DNA of 25,439 nucleotides from Clostridia bacterium. GTDB lineage: Bacteria; Bacillota_A; Clostridia; Christensenellales; Aristaeellaceae. The notes below the pieces were generated by a model. The model was not told the origin of the DNA. It searched no databases and saw only the letters and a program-made list of their open reading frames with translations. Positions 6,326 to 18,298 of the stretch are shown in pieces (the stretch's first letter is position 1; each line of letters starts with the position of its first letter). Made by a program: the position numbers and the translations under genes. The stretch covers positions 1 through 25,439 of the forward strand of contig JAFXSH010000001.1 of the NCBI GenBank assembly GCA_017525805.1. The letters run 5' to 3'.

Positions 6326-8313
6326 GCTTCGATCTCCTCCTTGCTCTTCATCAAAAATTCCTGGATGCTGAATTCGTTTTCATACAGGAAGTCCATGCAG
6401 TAGACGGGCTTGCCATTCGGGTAATCGGTGTGGAAGTCGCTGACGGCCTTCAGGATGATCTTCGCGCTCATGGAGGTGTCCCGGCGCTTGTCGATGAAGT
6501 ACTCCGCGCCGTCGTCGCTGAACGAGATGCGCAGCCATTCGGGCATCAGCGTGATCCGCATACGGATGTCGCCGGCGGCGGAATAGGCGTCTGTAATGCG
6601 CTCGGTGAGCATCTCCTCCACCGCCAGGCGAATGGACATCAAGCGGCGGCGGCTGAAGCCCACGGCCTGGGCCAGCTCGCTGGCCATGCTGGTGACGGGC
6701 ACGATGGCGTAGTCGCTGTTGCGCACCACCACGTCGAACACGGTCACGCCGCCCGCCAGCTCCTCGTCCACCGCCAGCCGCCGCAGGCGGGTGAGCATGT
6801 CCGCGTGGAGCGTGCGCTGGTCCAGCTTGCCGTTCACATTCAACGGGAAGCTGTCGTACAGGAAGATGTGGGAGGGCACCTTGAACCGGGCGATCACCCG
6901 CCGCAGCGCGGCCTTCAACGCCTCCTGATCGAAGCTCTTGCCACCATCTGTCATGGTGACGCAGGCCTCCACGCTCTCACCGTAGATGGGATGGGGCGCG
7001 CCCATGACCTTGGCTTCCCGCACGTTTTCCAGCTGGTTCAGGGCGGCTTCGATCTCTGAGGGAGAAATATTTTCCCCGCCCCGGATGATCACGTCTTTGA
7101 TGCGCCCTGACAGATGCAGAAAACCTTCCGGGTCGAAATAGCCCAAATCCCCGGTATGCAGCCATCCATTTTCATCGATGGGCTGTTTTTCCCGCGGCAG
7201 TCGATCATAACCGTTCATCAGGTTGTTGCCGCGGGCTACCACTTCGCCGATCTCGCCCTGGGGCAGGAAGCCGCCCTTGCCATCGGAAATGCGTATATCC
7301 AAGCCCCCGATGGCCTGGCCCACGGTCTGGGCCCGCTTCTCCACCATGTCGGAGGGGCGCACCATCGTCAGTGGCGCGGCCTCGCTCTGGCCGTACATGT
7401 TGATGAAGGTAGCGTTGGCGTATTGCAGTTCCAACCGCATCATCTGCACCGGGGTGGACATGCCCCCCGCGATCATGCACAGGTGCAGGTTGGGCACCAC
7501 GTTCTTCTCAAAGCCCTCCGCGTCGGCCAGGCTCAGGTAGATTGCGCCCACTGCCGCCATGTCCGAAATGCGGTAGGCGTCTATCTCCCGAACCAGCGTT
7601 TCCGGCTTGTAGTTGTCGGGCAGGCACACCGTTGCCCCCCGGCACAGGTAGGCGTAACTCATCAGCAAACCCAGTATGTGGAACAGCGGCACAGCCACGC
7701 ACACGCTGCGGCCCGCGTATGCGCCGATGTTTTCGTTGAAGGCGTCCGCGTCGAAGGACAGCGCTTTCTGGGAGATCTGCACCGCCTTGGGCTGGGAGGT
7801 GGTGCCGGAGGTGAATATGATGAAGGCGGTGGCGTTCTCGTCGGAGGTATCGGGCGCATCGTCCCCCGCTACGTCACGGAACATATACCCCAGGTCCAGC
7901 GCGGCGGGACGGATATCCAGGCAACGGTCCTCCGGGATGCCCGAAAGCGATGCCAGCTTGCGCATCGCGTCCGTGTCCTTCTTCGTCTCCCCGTTGTCAC
8001 CACACAGCAGGAAGCCCGTCTCCGTCATCGTCAGCAGTTCGGCAGCGTCGGCGCTGCCCATGCTGTAATTCACCAGTACAGCGGTGCCGCCCACCCGGAC
8101 GATGGCGAAAAACGCGATCAGCCAGTTGGCGGAGTTGTAGCCCCACAGCGCTACCCGGCTGCCCTTTTCAACGCCCATCTCCCGAAGCCTTTTCTCAAGT
8201 CCACGGATGCCCTTAAGCATGTCCTCGTAGGTACAGCTGCCGCCGTTGTCGACGATGGCCGGACGGCCCGGATAGTCCCGGCAGATCCGCGTAGACAATA
8301 GCCTGCTTTCCAA
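6322..8313 (-). CDS. Acyl-CoA synthetase/AMP ligase fused to an RsbW-like HATPase domain
   Basis: 663 aa. Start TTG 8313, the only start consistent with the frame (in-frame TGA three codons upstream), with AGGAAGGG (8323-8330) 9 nt before it. Residues 1-510 are an ANL-family ligase: FTSGTT (167-172), MYGQSE (306-311), TGDLGYF (387-393) and the catalytic Lys496 in NGKLDQR. Residues about 515-645 resemble the GHKL-type anti-sigma kinase fold of RsbW/SpoIIAB (RLAVEEMLTERITDAY, 562-577; FSDDGAE). The Mg-binding Asn of the N-box appears to be Glu571, so ATP binding or kinase activity there is doubtful. It is the first large gene of the operon and activates a carboxylic acid for the two downstream acyltransferases. 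The fused domain may bind the STAS domain of the last gene. The fatty-acid-like substrate is a guess. Confidence 0.87.
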   Translation of the reverse strand: MESRLLSTRICRDYPGRPAIVDNGGSCTYEDMLKGIRGLEKRLREMGVEKGSRVALWGYNSANWLIAFFAIVRVGGTAVLVNYSMGSADAAELLTMTETGFLLCGDNGETKKDTDAMRKLASLSGIPEDRCLDIRPAALDLGYMFRDVAGDDAPDTSDENATAFIIFTSGTTSQPKAVQISQKALSFDADAFNENIGAYAGRSVCVAVPLFHILGLLMSYAYLCRGATVCLPDNYKPETLVREIDAYRISDMAAVGAIYLSLADAEGFEKNVVPNLHLCMIAGGMSTPVQMMRLELQYANATFINMYGQSEAAPLTMVRPSDMVEKRAQTVGQAIGGLDIRISDGKGGFLPQGEIGEVVARGNNLMNGYDRLPREKQPIDENGWLHTGDLGYFDPEGFLHLSGRIKDVIIRGGENISPSEIEAALNQLENVREAKVMGAPHPIYGESVEACVTMTDGGKSFDQEALKAALRRVIARFKVPSHIFLYDSFPLNVNGKLDQRTLHADMLTRLRRLAVDEELAGGVTVFDVVVRNSDYAIVPVTSMASELAQAVGFSRRRLMSIRLAVEEMLTERITDAYSAAGDIRMRITLMPEWLRISFSDDGAEYFIDKRRDTSMSAKIILKAVSDFHTDYPNGKPVYCMDFLYENEFSIQEFLMKSKEEIEA

Positions 8314-8361
8314 AGCATTTCACCCTTCCTGTTTCACTGAATAGTTATGTTTCCAGACAAA

Positions 8362-8676
8362 TCAGATTCCCGGATTCTGTATGTCCTGTGGTTTTGCATC
8401 TTGTATCTCATGTGTCCGTTTATACCGCAGCCAATCCGGAAAGGTCTCCAACGGCGTGGCTGGCCGCTCCTCCCGCCCGGCCGCCACGATGACGTCGTTC
8501 ATAATGGCGGCCAGCAGCATCAGGCCTTGATTGTTGCTCACGTCGATATGAGTGAGCAGTTCTGCGTAAAACCCAGAATCCGCCCCTGCGGGGAGAGGCA
8601 AAGTCTGTCTGAAAGCATCCGCTATCTCCGGCTTCCCTCGACTCCAATCAGCAGCATGGAACTTCGGTAATGCTTG
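8362..8676 (-). pseudogene. Headless ORF between promoter and ligase gene
   Basis: The frame is open for 104 codons after TGA (8677-8679) and contains protein-like text (LLTHIDVSNNQGLMLLAAIM, then FPDWLRYKRTHEIQ), but it has no ATG and no ribosome binding site; the only start-type codons are weak (TTG 8601). It lies between the promoter at 8701-8729 and the ligase, so it would be transcribed. The likeliest reading is the 3' remnant of a gene truncated when the operon was assembled or inserted. Family not recognised. It ends 48 bp before the ligase start. Confidence 0.4.
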
Positions 8677-8700
8677 TCAGAATGCGTTTTTTATAAACGT

Positions 8701-8729
8701 ATTATAGCAGTGATGGCAAGTGATGTCTA
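8701..8729 (-). promoter_or_regulatory. Sigma-A-type promoter for the acyltransferase operon
   Basis: On the minus strand TAGACA (8724-8729) and TATAAT (8701-8706) are separated by exactly 17 bp, 11 of 12 consensus positions. It lies inside the insertion, so the operon carries its own promoter. The predicted transcript has a leader of about 380 nt before the ligase start, holding the headless ORF. Confidence 0.75.
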
Positions 8730-8754
8730 CATGGAAAATAAAAACCCCGGTTGG

Positions 8755-8778
8755 TGAAAAACTGATGACAGGATCGTG
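8755..8778 (+). repeat. 24-bp direct repeat, copy 2 (right junction)
   Basis: TGAAAAA followed by CTGATGACAGGATCGTG; identical to 2009-2032 except one base. It is the right boundary of the insertion and lies within the split membrane-peptide gene. Confidence 0.85.
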
Positions 8779-8822
8779 AACATGAATCCAAGGATGTGAA
8801 GAAAGAATCTCACCATTCTCAT
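8755..8822 (-). pseudogene. 5' half of the split membrane-peptide gene
   Basis: Starts with ATG 8822 preceded by AAGGTGA at a 5-nt spacing, 16 nt after the tnpV stop, so it was probably the third gene of the recombinase-tnpV operon. It encodes MRMVRFFLHILGFMFTILSS up to the repeat. In its present state the frame runs on through the insertion edge (VFHQPGFLFSM) to TAG at 8727-8729, a 31-aa hybrid. Replacing that tail with 1942-2032 gives a 44-aa hydrophobic protein. Function unknown. Confidence 0.65.
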
Positions 8823-8838
8823 AACGATCACCTTCTCA

Positions 8839-11123
<2,285 letters not shown>

Positions 11124-11134
11124 TCATCTCCTTC

Positions 11135-11163
11135 ATTATCTCATGAGTAAGATGTCGTGTACA
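11135..11163 (-). promoter_or_regulatory. Probable recombinase promoter
   Basis: On the minus strand TGTACA (11158-11163) and GATAAT (11135-11140) are 17 bp apart, 4/6 and 5/6 matches. It lies directly against the end of the truncated VirD4 frame. The repeated word GACAT around it (in GACATAATGTACACGACAT) could be a recombinase or regulator site. Confidence 0.45.
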
Positions 11164-11715
11164 TTATGTCACACCCGCGCTTAACTTATATTTTTTGTAC
11201 TGGCGCACCGCAAAGCCATGGGGATTTTTCTTTTCGATCTTCTCAAACAGCAGATCGACAGGATTCTTATAATCCTCGTCGTCCTCTCTCACATCCATGA
11301 GATTCAGCATATCCAGCAGCATGGAGAAATTCTGCTCCTTGGGCAGCATGTGATAATGCAGATACCCTACCAGGGAGGTCAGCAGCAAGGTTTCCGCTTT
11401 CGTCCAGAAGGGGTCGCCGCCCTGTCCATCGCCTTTCGTGTTCAGGATCAGGGTATTCACCAGCTTCAAAATATCTTTCTCGCTGTGGATATATGCAAAA
11501 GCCGCTGTCAGGATCGGTGTGATCTTGTCAGCGGCTGCTTGTTTACAAAGTATTGATGACTTCTTCCCTGATAATCCCCATACCAGTGCGGCACCGGCAC
11601 AAATAGGAACGAAAACGGAAGCCGTAGAATTTTCCGCTTTCATGTACAAAGGCCAGAATGAATCATGATTGAAGTAAACGAATGTATCAAAAATTGAAGC
11701 AGCAGCGGGAAGCAT
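11164..11715 (-). pseudogene. Fragment of VirD4/TraG-type coupling protein with an unrelated N-terminal piece
   Basis: The C-terminal 112 or so residues (from about 11500 to the stop) match the central part of VirD4-like type IV coupling ATPases of clostridial conjugative elements: YIHSEKDILKLVNTLI, NTKGDGQGGDPFWTKAETLL, MLDMLNLMDVREDDEDYKNP, and HFAVRQYKKYKL-like HGFAVRQYKKYKLSAG. The intact protein is about 600 aa; the Walker A part and the rest of the ATPase core are missing. The frame stops abruptly (VT-stop) where the recombinase promoter region begins, so the gene was cut there. The first 70 residues contain a hydrophobic stretch (ASVFVPICAGAALVWGLSG) I do not recognise as VirD4 and may come from a second junction. 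Confidence 0.7.
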
Positions 11716-11828
11716 CCAGAGAACTTTTCCGCATCAAGGCGCAGATTGATTCAGTGCTGAAAGAGCAGAAACGCATCCAGGAGCAGCGGGCAGAGCAACA
11801 GAAAAAAGATCAAATGAATCGAGAATGA
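11682..11828 (+). pseudogene. Coiled-coil ORF, probable tail of a relaxase or other conjugation protein
   Basis: ATG 11682 to TGA 11828, 48 aa, almost entirely charged helix: MYQKLKQQREASRELFRIKA then QIDSVLKEQKRIQEQRAEQQ. The composition is unlike chance sequence. It resembles C-terminal tails of clostridial relaxases or MobA-like proteins, but it is too short to assign. There is no ribosome binding site, and TGA lies three codons upstream in frame, so it is likely a gene end left by rearrangement. It overlaps the start of the VirD4-fragment frame on the other strand by 34 bp. The 50 bp after it (11829-11878) show nothing. Confidence 0.4.
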
Positions 11829-11878
11829 GCATTTGTTTTGCCCGGTTTTTGGGGAAATGTTTGCAAATACTCTGTTTA

Positions 11879-14914
<3,036 letters not shown>

Positions 14915-14952
14915 TCACGTTTTCCTTTTGTTTTGATTGGCTCTATGGAAGT

Positions 14953-14981
14953 TTGACAAACGCTGGTTCTTATGCTACTAT
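14953..14981 (+). promoter_or_regulatory. Strong sigma-A-type promoter for the secreted SGNH-like gene
   Basis: TTGACA (14953-14958), 17-bp spacer, TACTAT (14976-14981) with an extended -10 TG (14973-14974). Transcription would start near 14988, about 40 nt before the ATG at 15029, which has GGAG at 15017-15020. The rest of the 14837-15028 gap shows no clear operator or riboswitch. Confidence 0.8.
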
Positions 14982-15028
14982 TTTTTTTCACCGCATGATC
15001 CATGGAAATGTATTTTGGAGAGTAGCTT

Positions 15029-16816
15029 ATGCGCCGTTATTTATTCTTGACAAGCCTTCTGTGGCTGTTCTTTTTGATCTTCCCCGCGTCTGCCCAGGAG
15101 GATACGGCGGGAAAGATCCTTGTATTTATTGAAGAAACAGCGCATATCTCCGTTCAGGATAACGGGAAATGGATCCGTCCGGGGGATGACGCCGCGTTCG
15201 TGCTGGTGCCAGATACCGGCTATACGGTCGCTTCGGTGCGTTACAGCGGCGATTATCTGCTGAATGCGGGAGAAGGGGCTTTTTCCTTAACGCTTTTGAA
15301 GGTTGCGTACCCATCGCGCGTTGTGATCGAGGCGGAGAAAATCAACGAAGCGAAAGCCGCAAAGCTGAGGAATTTCAGGACCATCCTGTATGATCCCAAC
15401 GACGGCACATCAGCCCCCTTTGAGGAAACCTACGGCATCCTCATCCACCCCCGGCCCAATACGCATAGCGGCGCGGACATCCACCGTGACGGCTATACGC
15501 TGACGGGGTGGAATACCGCCCCGGACGGCACAGGTGAAGGGGTGGGGCTGGGCAGCCGCGTCACCGTTCCCCGGGAAGGGCTCTGCTTATACGGTCAATG
15601 GGCGGAATGGAGCGATGCCCGTTATTTTGCATGGGAACCCGTTGAGGACGGGGCGGAAATAACGGGCTATACCGGGGCTGAAAAGAAGCTGGTCATTCCC
15701 GCCGCGCTGGGAGGAACGCCCGTCGTTTCCATCGCCGCAAAAGCGTTCCGGGGCTGCGAAGCAGAGCAAATCGTTTTCCCCCTTTCGTTAAAACGAATCG
15801 CCGACGGCGCGTTTTCCGCTTCCAGCCTTCGGAAAATTACCCTGTTTGACGCCATCGAGCAAATTTCCGACGCCGCCTTCCAAGACTGCGCTCAGCTTCA
15901 AACTCTGCGTGTCAATGCCGCGACGGACCCCTATGGGTATCAATATCGCCGGGAAAGCGTATTCGCCGACAAGGCAGACCTGATTCTGACCGCGCAGGGA
16001 CGGAAAAAAATGATTTTCTACGGCGGCTGCAACGTTTGGTATAACCTGATCGGGTCCGAGGCTGCCAGGCGTTTCCCCGATTATCAGGTCGTCAATATGG
16101 GGCTCAACGGTACCGTGAACAGCCTGCTGCAAATGGAAATCCTGGCCCAATTGGCCCAGCCCGGGGATATTCTTTTCCACGCGCCGGAGATTTCAAGCCC
16201 CCAGCAGCTGCTGCTGGATACTTCCATGGACGCGGGCGACGATATGCTCTGGGCCGGGCTGGAATACAATTACGACTTGTTTACTTATGTAGATATCAGG
16301 ACTGTTCCCGGCGTTCTGGACAGCTGGCGCCATTACCTGCAAGTGAAAAAGCCGGGCGGCAGCTATGCCGACAGCTACCGCGACGCGAGCGGCAACGCGT
16401 ATCTGGACGAAACGGGCAGCATTCCCCTGATCCGCACCCAGGGAAAAACCCGCTTGGAGGATACCGTCACCCTCGACCCGGGCATTTTTTCCGATGGCCT
16501 CAAAAACCTTTCGGCGGCGTATGCGCCGTTCATTCAAAAGGGCGTGCCCGTTTTCGTTTCCTGGGCCTGCCTGGATACGGACGCCCTGACCGAGGAAGAA
16601 AAAGCGCGCATTCCGGAAATGAACCGCCGGTTCCATGAAGCGGTTCAGGACATGGACGGCCCGGTGATGATTTCCGATTTGCAGGATTACTTATACACCT
16701 CCAGGGATTTTTATGATACCCACTATCATCTGCTCACGCCGCAGGCTTACCACAACACGGAGCAATGGATCAAGGATATCGAGCGGCAGCTTCAAAATCA
16801 TCCGCCGGAAAAATAG
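15029..16816 (+). CDS. Secreted protein with InlB-like repeat, LRR_5 region and SGNH-like domain
   Basis: 595 aa. A signal peptide is visible (MRRYLFLTSLLWLFFLIFPA, cleavage after ASA at 22). Residues about 118-195 form a Listeria-Bacteroides (InlB B-type) repeat: YDPNDGTSAPFEE, GYTLTGWNTAPDGTG, LYGQW. Residues about 205-310 are a BspA-like LRR_5 region (VVSIAAKAFRGC, LKRIADGAFSASSL, IEQISDAAFQDCAQLQTL). From 325 there is an SGNH-hydrolase-like fold: MIFYGGCNVWYN where block I is expected, NMGLNGT, and FYDTHYHLLTPQ with Asp563 and His567 as the likely Asp-His pair. Cys333/334-region GGCN replaces the usual Ser. The C-terminal half matches the protein of the convergent gene (FYDTNFHL). It probably acts outside the cell on surface polymer acyl groups, with the MBOAT operon. 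The end lies only 15 bp from that operon's end, with no clear terminator. Confidence 0.72.
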   Translation: MRRYLFLTSLLWLFFLIFPASAQEDTAGKILVFIEETAHISVQDNGKWIRPGDDAAFVLVPDTGYTVASVRYSGDYLLNAGEGAFSLTLLKVAYPSRVVIEAEKINEAKAAKLRNFRTILYDPNDGTSAPFEETYGILIHPRPNTHSGADIHRDGYTLTGWNTAPDGTGEGVGLGSRVTVPREGLCLYGQWAEWSDARYFAWEPVEDGAEITGYTGAEKKLVIPAALGGTPVVSIAAKAFRGCEAEQIVFPLSLKRIADGAFSASSLRKITLFDAIEQISDAAFQDCAQLQTLRVNAATDPYGYQYRRESVFADKADLILTAQGRKKMIFYGGCNVWYNLIGSEAARRFPDYQVVNMGLNGTVNSLLQMEILAQLAQPGDILFHAPEISSPQQLLLDTSMDAGDDMLWAGLEYNYDLFTYVDIRTVPGVLDSWRHYLQVKKPGGSYADSYRDASGNAYLDETGSIPLIRTQGKTRLEDTVTLDPGIFSDGLKNLSAAYAPFIQKGVPVFVSWACLDTDALTEEEKARIPEMNRRFHEAVQDMDGPVMISDLQDYLYTSRDFYDTHYHLLTPQAYHNTEQWIKDIERQLQNHPPEK

Positions 16817-16831
16817 CGGGCCACTGGTTAC

Positions 16832-18289
16832 TCATTCATCTTGAAGCGAGTAGCGGAAGACCCGGTCCAGGTGCTCCGCCCAGGGATTCGCTTCGCAGCC
16901 CACGCCGTCCCGGTACAGCACGTAATCCGTGTCGGGCACAAACACGCGCAGGTTCGCCGTGCCCTGGAAGGTGTCCGGATGAACGCGGCAGGGCGCTTCC
17001 CGATGGGAAAAAACGACCCGCCTGAGGGACGCGCAATCGCGGAACACACCGTCCGGCAGATCCTCGATGGAGGCCGGAAGCCGCAGCTCCGCCATGCTTC
17101 CAGCGTTCTTCAGCGCGCCGTCGGCAAAGCCCGCCACAGGCAGGCCCTCGTGAAAAGCGGGAACGGACAGCGATTCTTTTTTCTGCCCCGCTTCCGAAAC
17201 GCCGCAAATCAGCCATCCCCTTCCGTCCGGCGTTGCGGCAAAAAGGAAGCTGCCGTCGTCCTCTCCTTCCTGGGGCAGAGCGGCGGCGGAAGGAGGCATG
17301 GCTGGCTGTTCATAAGCAACCGGAGAATAGCAGCCAAGGTACGGCAAAAGCTCCTCCGCCAGCAGGCAGGTGCGCAGCCGGGCTCCGGCTGTGTTCAAAT
17401 GAAAATTGGTATCGTAAAACCATCCGCTGTCCAGGATATAGCGGTTGGGGTCGCTGATGACGGGGCAGGGAAACGCCCGGTTGATCTCGTCGAAAAATGC
17501 TTTTACCGCTTCGGGGGAAGAGTCCAGGACCGCCAAAGCGTTGACCGGGCTGAAGCTGACGCACACTTTCGCGCCGGCTTTTTTTGCTTCTTCACAGTAG
17601 GCTTTGATCTGGGCGGCAAAGTCCGCCGATACCCGCGCTTCCCGCAAATCAACGGGAGAAGACGTATCGTAGCCCAGGGGCAGCACGTTCCCGGGCCGTG
17701 GATATGTTAAATCGCACCGCCCGTCAAAAGCCGCTTTGGCATAAACGCCCGAGGGCCTTGGGGCCTCCCCGCTGGATGCGATCGCCATTTTCTCCTGAAG
17801 ATAAGAAAGATAATTGCCCCAGAGGGCCGATCGTTGCTGCTCCCCCACCCGGGGAAGGAGCCAGCGGCTGCTTTCGGCGCATTTCCAAAAAGCGCTTGCG
17901 CCAAAGTAAGCGGACAGCGCGTCCGACACCGGCTCGCAGACGAGCACCACAACATCGCCCTTTTTCAGCGCGCCTTGGGACAGGGACAGCATGGCGGACA
18001 TGCCCACCGCCCCATAGAGCCCAAAGGGGCAAACGGTATAGGACAGCCCTTTTTCAGCCAGCATCTCTTCCAGCAGCGCCCCGTCCAGCCCGAAGGCCAC
18101 GTCGCTGTTTCCCAGCACGATCAGCCTGTTTCCCGGGGCGCTGTCCAGCCTGCGCACCATGGACGAAAGCGCCGCATAGTAGCTTTCGCTGTAATAATCC
18201 GGAAGCAGCAGGTCGGCTGTGATCAGGCTGAGGGGGATGAGCGCCGCAAGCAGCAGCGCGCATACGATCCTTACGGTTTTCTTTTTCAT
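16832..18289 (-). CDS. Membrane-anchored SGNH-like protein (DltD/AlgJ-like role) with C-terminal LRR_5 domain
   Basis: 485 aa, ATG 18289 with GAGGAA upstream, 9 nt after the MBOAT stop. Residues 7-28 form an N-terminal membrane anchor. The SGNH-like domain follows: LIVLGNSDVAFGL (56-68) with Ser62 as likely nucleophile, CPFGLYGA, and FYDTNFHLNTAG with Asp293 and His297. Residues about 345-460 are an LRR_5 (BspA-like) region: PVAGFADGALKNAGSMAEL, IEDLPDGVFRDCASLRRVVF. Position after an MBOAT gene is the classic layout for AlgJ/AlgX, PatB and DltD partners, which take the acyl group outside the membrane and pass it to the polymer. Domain order is opposite to that of the convergent protein (15029-16816). 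The acceptor polymer is unknown. Confidence 0.72.
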   Translation of the reverse strand: MKKKTVRIVCALLLAALIPLSLITADLLLPDYYSESYYAALSSMVRRLDSAPGNRLIVLGNSDVAFGLDGALLEEMLAEKGLSYTVCPFGLYGAVGMSAMLSLSQGALKKGDVVVLVCEPVSDALSAYFGASAFWKCAESSRWLLPRVGEQQRSALWGNYLSYLQEKMAIASSGEAPRPSGVYAKAAFDGRCDLTYPRPGNVLPLGYDTSSPVDLREARVSADFAAQIKAYCEEAKKAGAKVCVSFSPVNALAVLDSSPEAVKAFFDEINRAFPCPVISDPNRYILDSGWFYDTNFHLNTAGARLRTCLLAEELLPYLGCYSPVAYEQPAMPPSAAALPQEGEDDGSFLFAATPDGRGWLICGVSEAGQKKESLSVPAFHEGLPVAGFADGALKNAGSMAELRLPASIEDLPDGVFRDCASLRRVVFSHREAPCRVHPDTFQGTANLRVFVPDTDYVLYRDGVGCEANPWAEHLDRVFRYSLQDE

Positions 18290-18298
18290 GGAGCTTCC

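Larger units (their letters stand above)
2033..8754. mobile_element. 6.7-kb inserted segment carrying the acyltransferase operon
   Basis: The segment is bounded by the 24-bp direct repeats at 2009-2032 and 8755-8778 and separates the two halves of a small membrane-peptide gene, which read through in one frame if the segment is removed. Inside are four leftward genes (8313 to 2322), their promoter (8701-8729), a headless ORF (8362-8676) and, near the left end, two inverted repeats (2034-2056, 2080-2137). No integrase or transposase lies inside; the nearest recombinase is just outside to the right (9225-11096). Whether that enzyme moved it, or an integrase was lost, is unknown. Homologous recombination between pre-existing repeats is an alternative. 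Confidence 0.6.
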
